Positions 5,621 through 6,147 of a DNA stretch of 6,147 nucleotides are shown here, in pieces. Source of the DNA: Candidatus Aciduliprofundum sp. (GTDB lineage: Archaea > Thermoplasmatota > Thermoplasmata > Thermoplasmatales > Aciduliprofundaceae); assembly GCA_015523135.1 (NCBI GenBank), contig WAKY01000015.1, forward strand, positions 1 through 6,147, written 5' to 3'. Every line of letters starts with the position of its first letter. The first letter of the stretch is position 1. The notes beneath the pieces were generated by a model. The model ran no database searches. It was not told the DNA's origin and worked only from the letters and a program-made list of their open reading frames with translations. Made by a program: the position numbers and the translations under genes.

Positions 5621-6147
5621 TTATGGGAGTAATGAATATTCCCCCGTATCTATCGCATTCTTTATCTCTTCTTGCAAAAATTTCCTTGCTTCTACAAATG
5701 CCTCCTCTATTCTCATTCCCTTTGCTATGAATGATAGGAGAGCTGAAGAGTAGGCGCAACCAGTTCCATGCACAATTTTATTAATTTTCGGCATACCATA
5801 AGATTTAATTTCATCTCCAAACAAATAATCTTTTCCATTCAAATGTCCTCCTTTTATTATCACATATTTCCCATATTTATGCTTTAAAATTTTCCCAGCA
5901 GAGATGATATCACTTTCATCTTTTATTTTTATCCCTGCAAGCCTCTCTGCCTCTGGAACATTAGGAGTTATTACATATGCAATTTTGAGCAATTGTTCAA
6001 TATATTCAATTCTATTTATGAGCATTCCATTTTTCGCTGTGAGAAGAGGATCAAAAATCACAAACCAATCGTATTCTTTTGCAAATTTTGCAACTAAACC
6101 TGCAGAAGAGCCGAGCATACCTACCTTTACAAATCTTATTGGGAAAT
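5621..6147 (-). CDS. thiD: Hydroxymethylpyrimidine (phosphate) kinase, C-terminal part, cut by window edge
   Basis: ThiD phosphorylates hydroxymethylpyrimidine and its monophosphate in the cytoplasm to give HMP-PP for thiamine synthesis. About 174 of the usual 260 or so residues are visible, and the frame stays open to the right edge. Family signatures occur in order: RFVKVGMLGSS before and around 6118, a DPLLTAKNG segment (canonical DPVMVAKSG), ITPNVPEAERLAG, VIIKGGHLNG, and HGTGCAYSSA (5742-5770). The cysteine of HGTGC is the expected catalytic residue. The internal ATG at 6118 is not the start, because conserved sequence (KVGMLGS) continues upstream of it. The protein ends soon after the last helix, so it lacks the C-terminal ThiN domain found fused to ThiD in many archaea. 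It is probably co-transcribed with the nuclease, which starts within a few bases of its TAA. Confidence 0.93.
   Translation of the reverse strand, partial: FPIRFVKVGMLGSSAGLVAKFAKEYDWFVIFDPLLTAKNGMLINRIEYIEQLLKIAYVITPNVPEAERLAGIKIKDESDIISAGKILKHKYGKYVIIKGGHLNGKDYLFGDEIKSYGMPKINKIVHGTGCAYSSALLSFIAKGMRIEEAFVEARKFLQEEIKNAIDTGEYSLLP

Noticed and set aside
5541..5753. Plus-strand open frame of 70 codons
   Set aside because: It is antisense to both the end of thiD and the start of the nuclease and has no motif.
5619..5759. N-terminal extension of the nuclease to an ATG at 5759
   Set aside because: It would overlap the conserved C-terminal part of thiD by about 140 bases in another frame. The added residues are of low complexity and fit no nuclease family, and the family motif begins at about 5618.
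6116..6118. ATG at 6118 as the start of thiD
   Set aside because: The frame stays open upstream and encodes the conserved RFVKVG stretch leading into GMLGS, so the gene is cut by the window edge and does not begin here.

Overview
The window looks like a stretch of a euryarchaeal chromosome. The threonyl-tRNA synthetase is the archaeal kind, with the archaea-specific N-terminal editing domain. A membrane peptidase has the archaeal preflagellin/prepilin peptidase layout. Several genes have a TATA-like box about 25 bases before an ATG and no Shine-Dalgarno (SD) sequence, which is the arrangement of leaderless archaeal transcripts. The AT-rich coding sequence and close packing would fit a Thermoplasmata/Aciduliprofundum-like lineage, but that placement is inference and was not tested. 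No mobile element, CRISPR array, tRNA or rRNA was seen, and no gene-free stretch is longer than about 85 bases.

Layout from left to right. (1) Positions 1-287, minus: the N-terminal third of an enolase that runs off the left edge. (2) Positions 372-770, plus: a small cysteine/histidine-containing protein of unknown function, divergent from enolase. Its stop overlaps, tail to tail, the stop of (3) thrS, minus, 763-2601. (4) Positions 2680-4016, plus: a probable three-gene operon, divergent from thrS. It encodes a DUF2721-like three-helix membrane protein, a small charged soluble protein of unknown family, and a two-CBS-domain protein. The last two are joined by an ATGA stop/start overlap. (5) Positions 3999-6147, minus: a probable operon read leftwards. 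It holds thiD (truncated by the right edge), a RecB/Cas4-like PD-(D/E)XK nuclease with four cysteines placed for an Fe-S cluster, and an A24-family archaeal prepilin peptidase. The end of the peptidase gene overlaps the end of the CBS gene by 18 bases.

Known roles are central metabolism (enolase in glycolysis/gluconeogenesis), translation (ThrRS), thiamine synthesis (ThiD), surface-appendage processing (A24 peptidase) and DNA processing (nuclease). The genes do not form one pathway. The least explained parts are the DUF2721/unknown/CBS operon, the 132-residue Cys/His protein, and the non-CRISPR Fe-S nuclease beside thiD. I saw nothing that by itself proves a new biological system.
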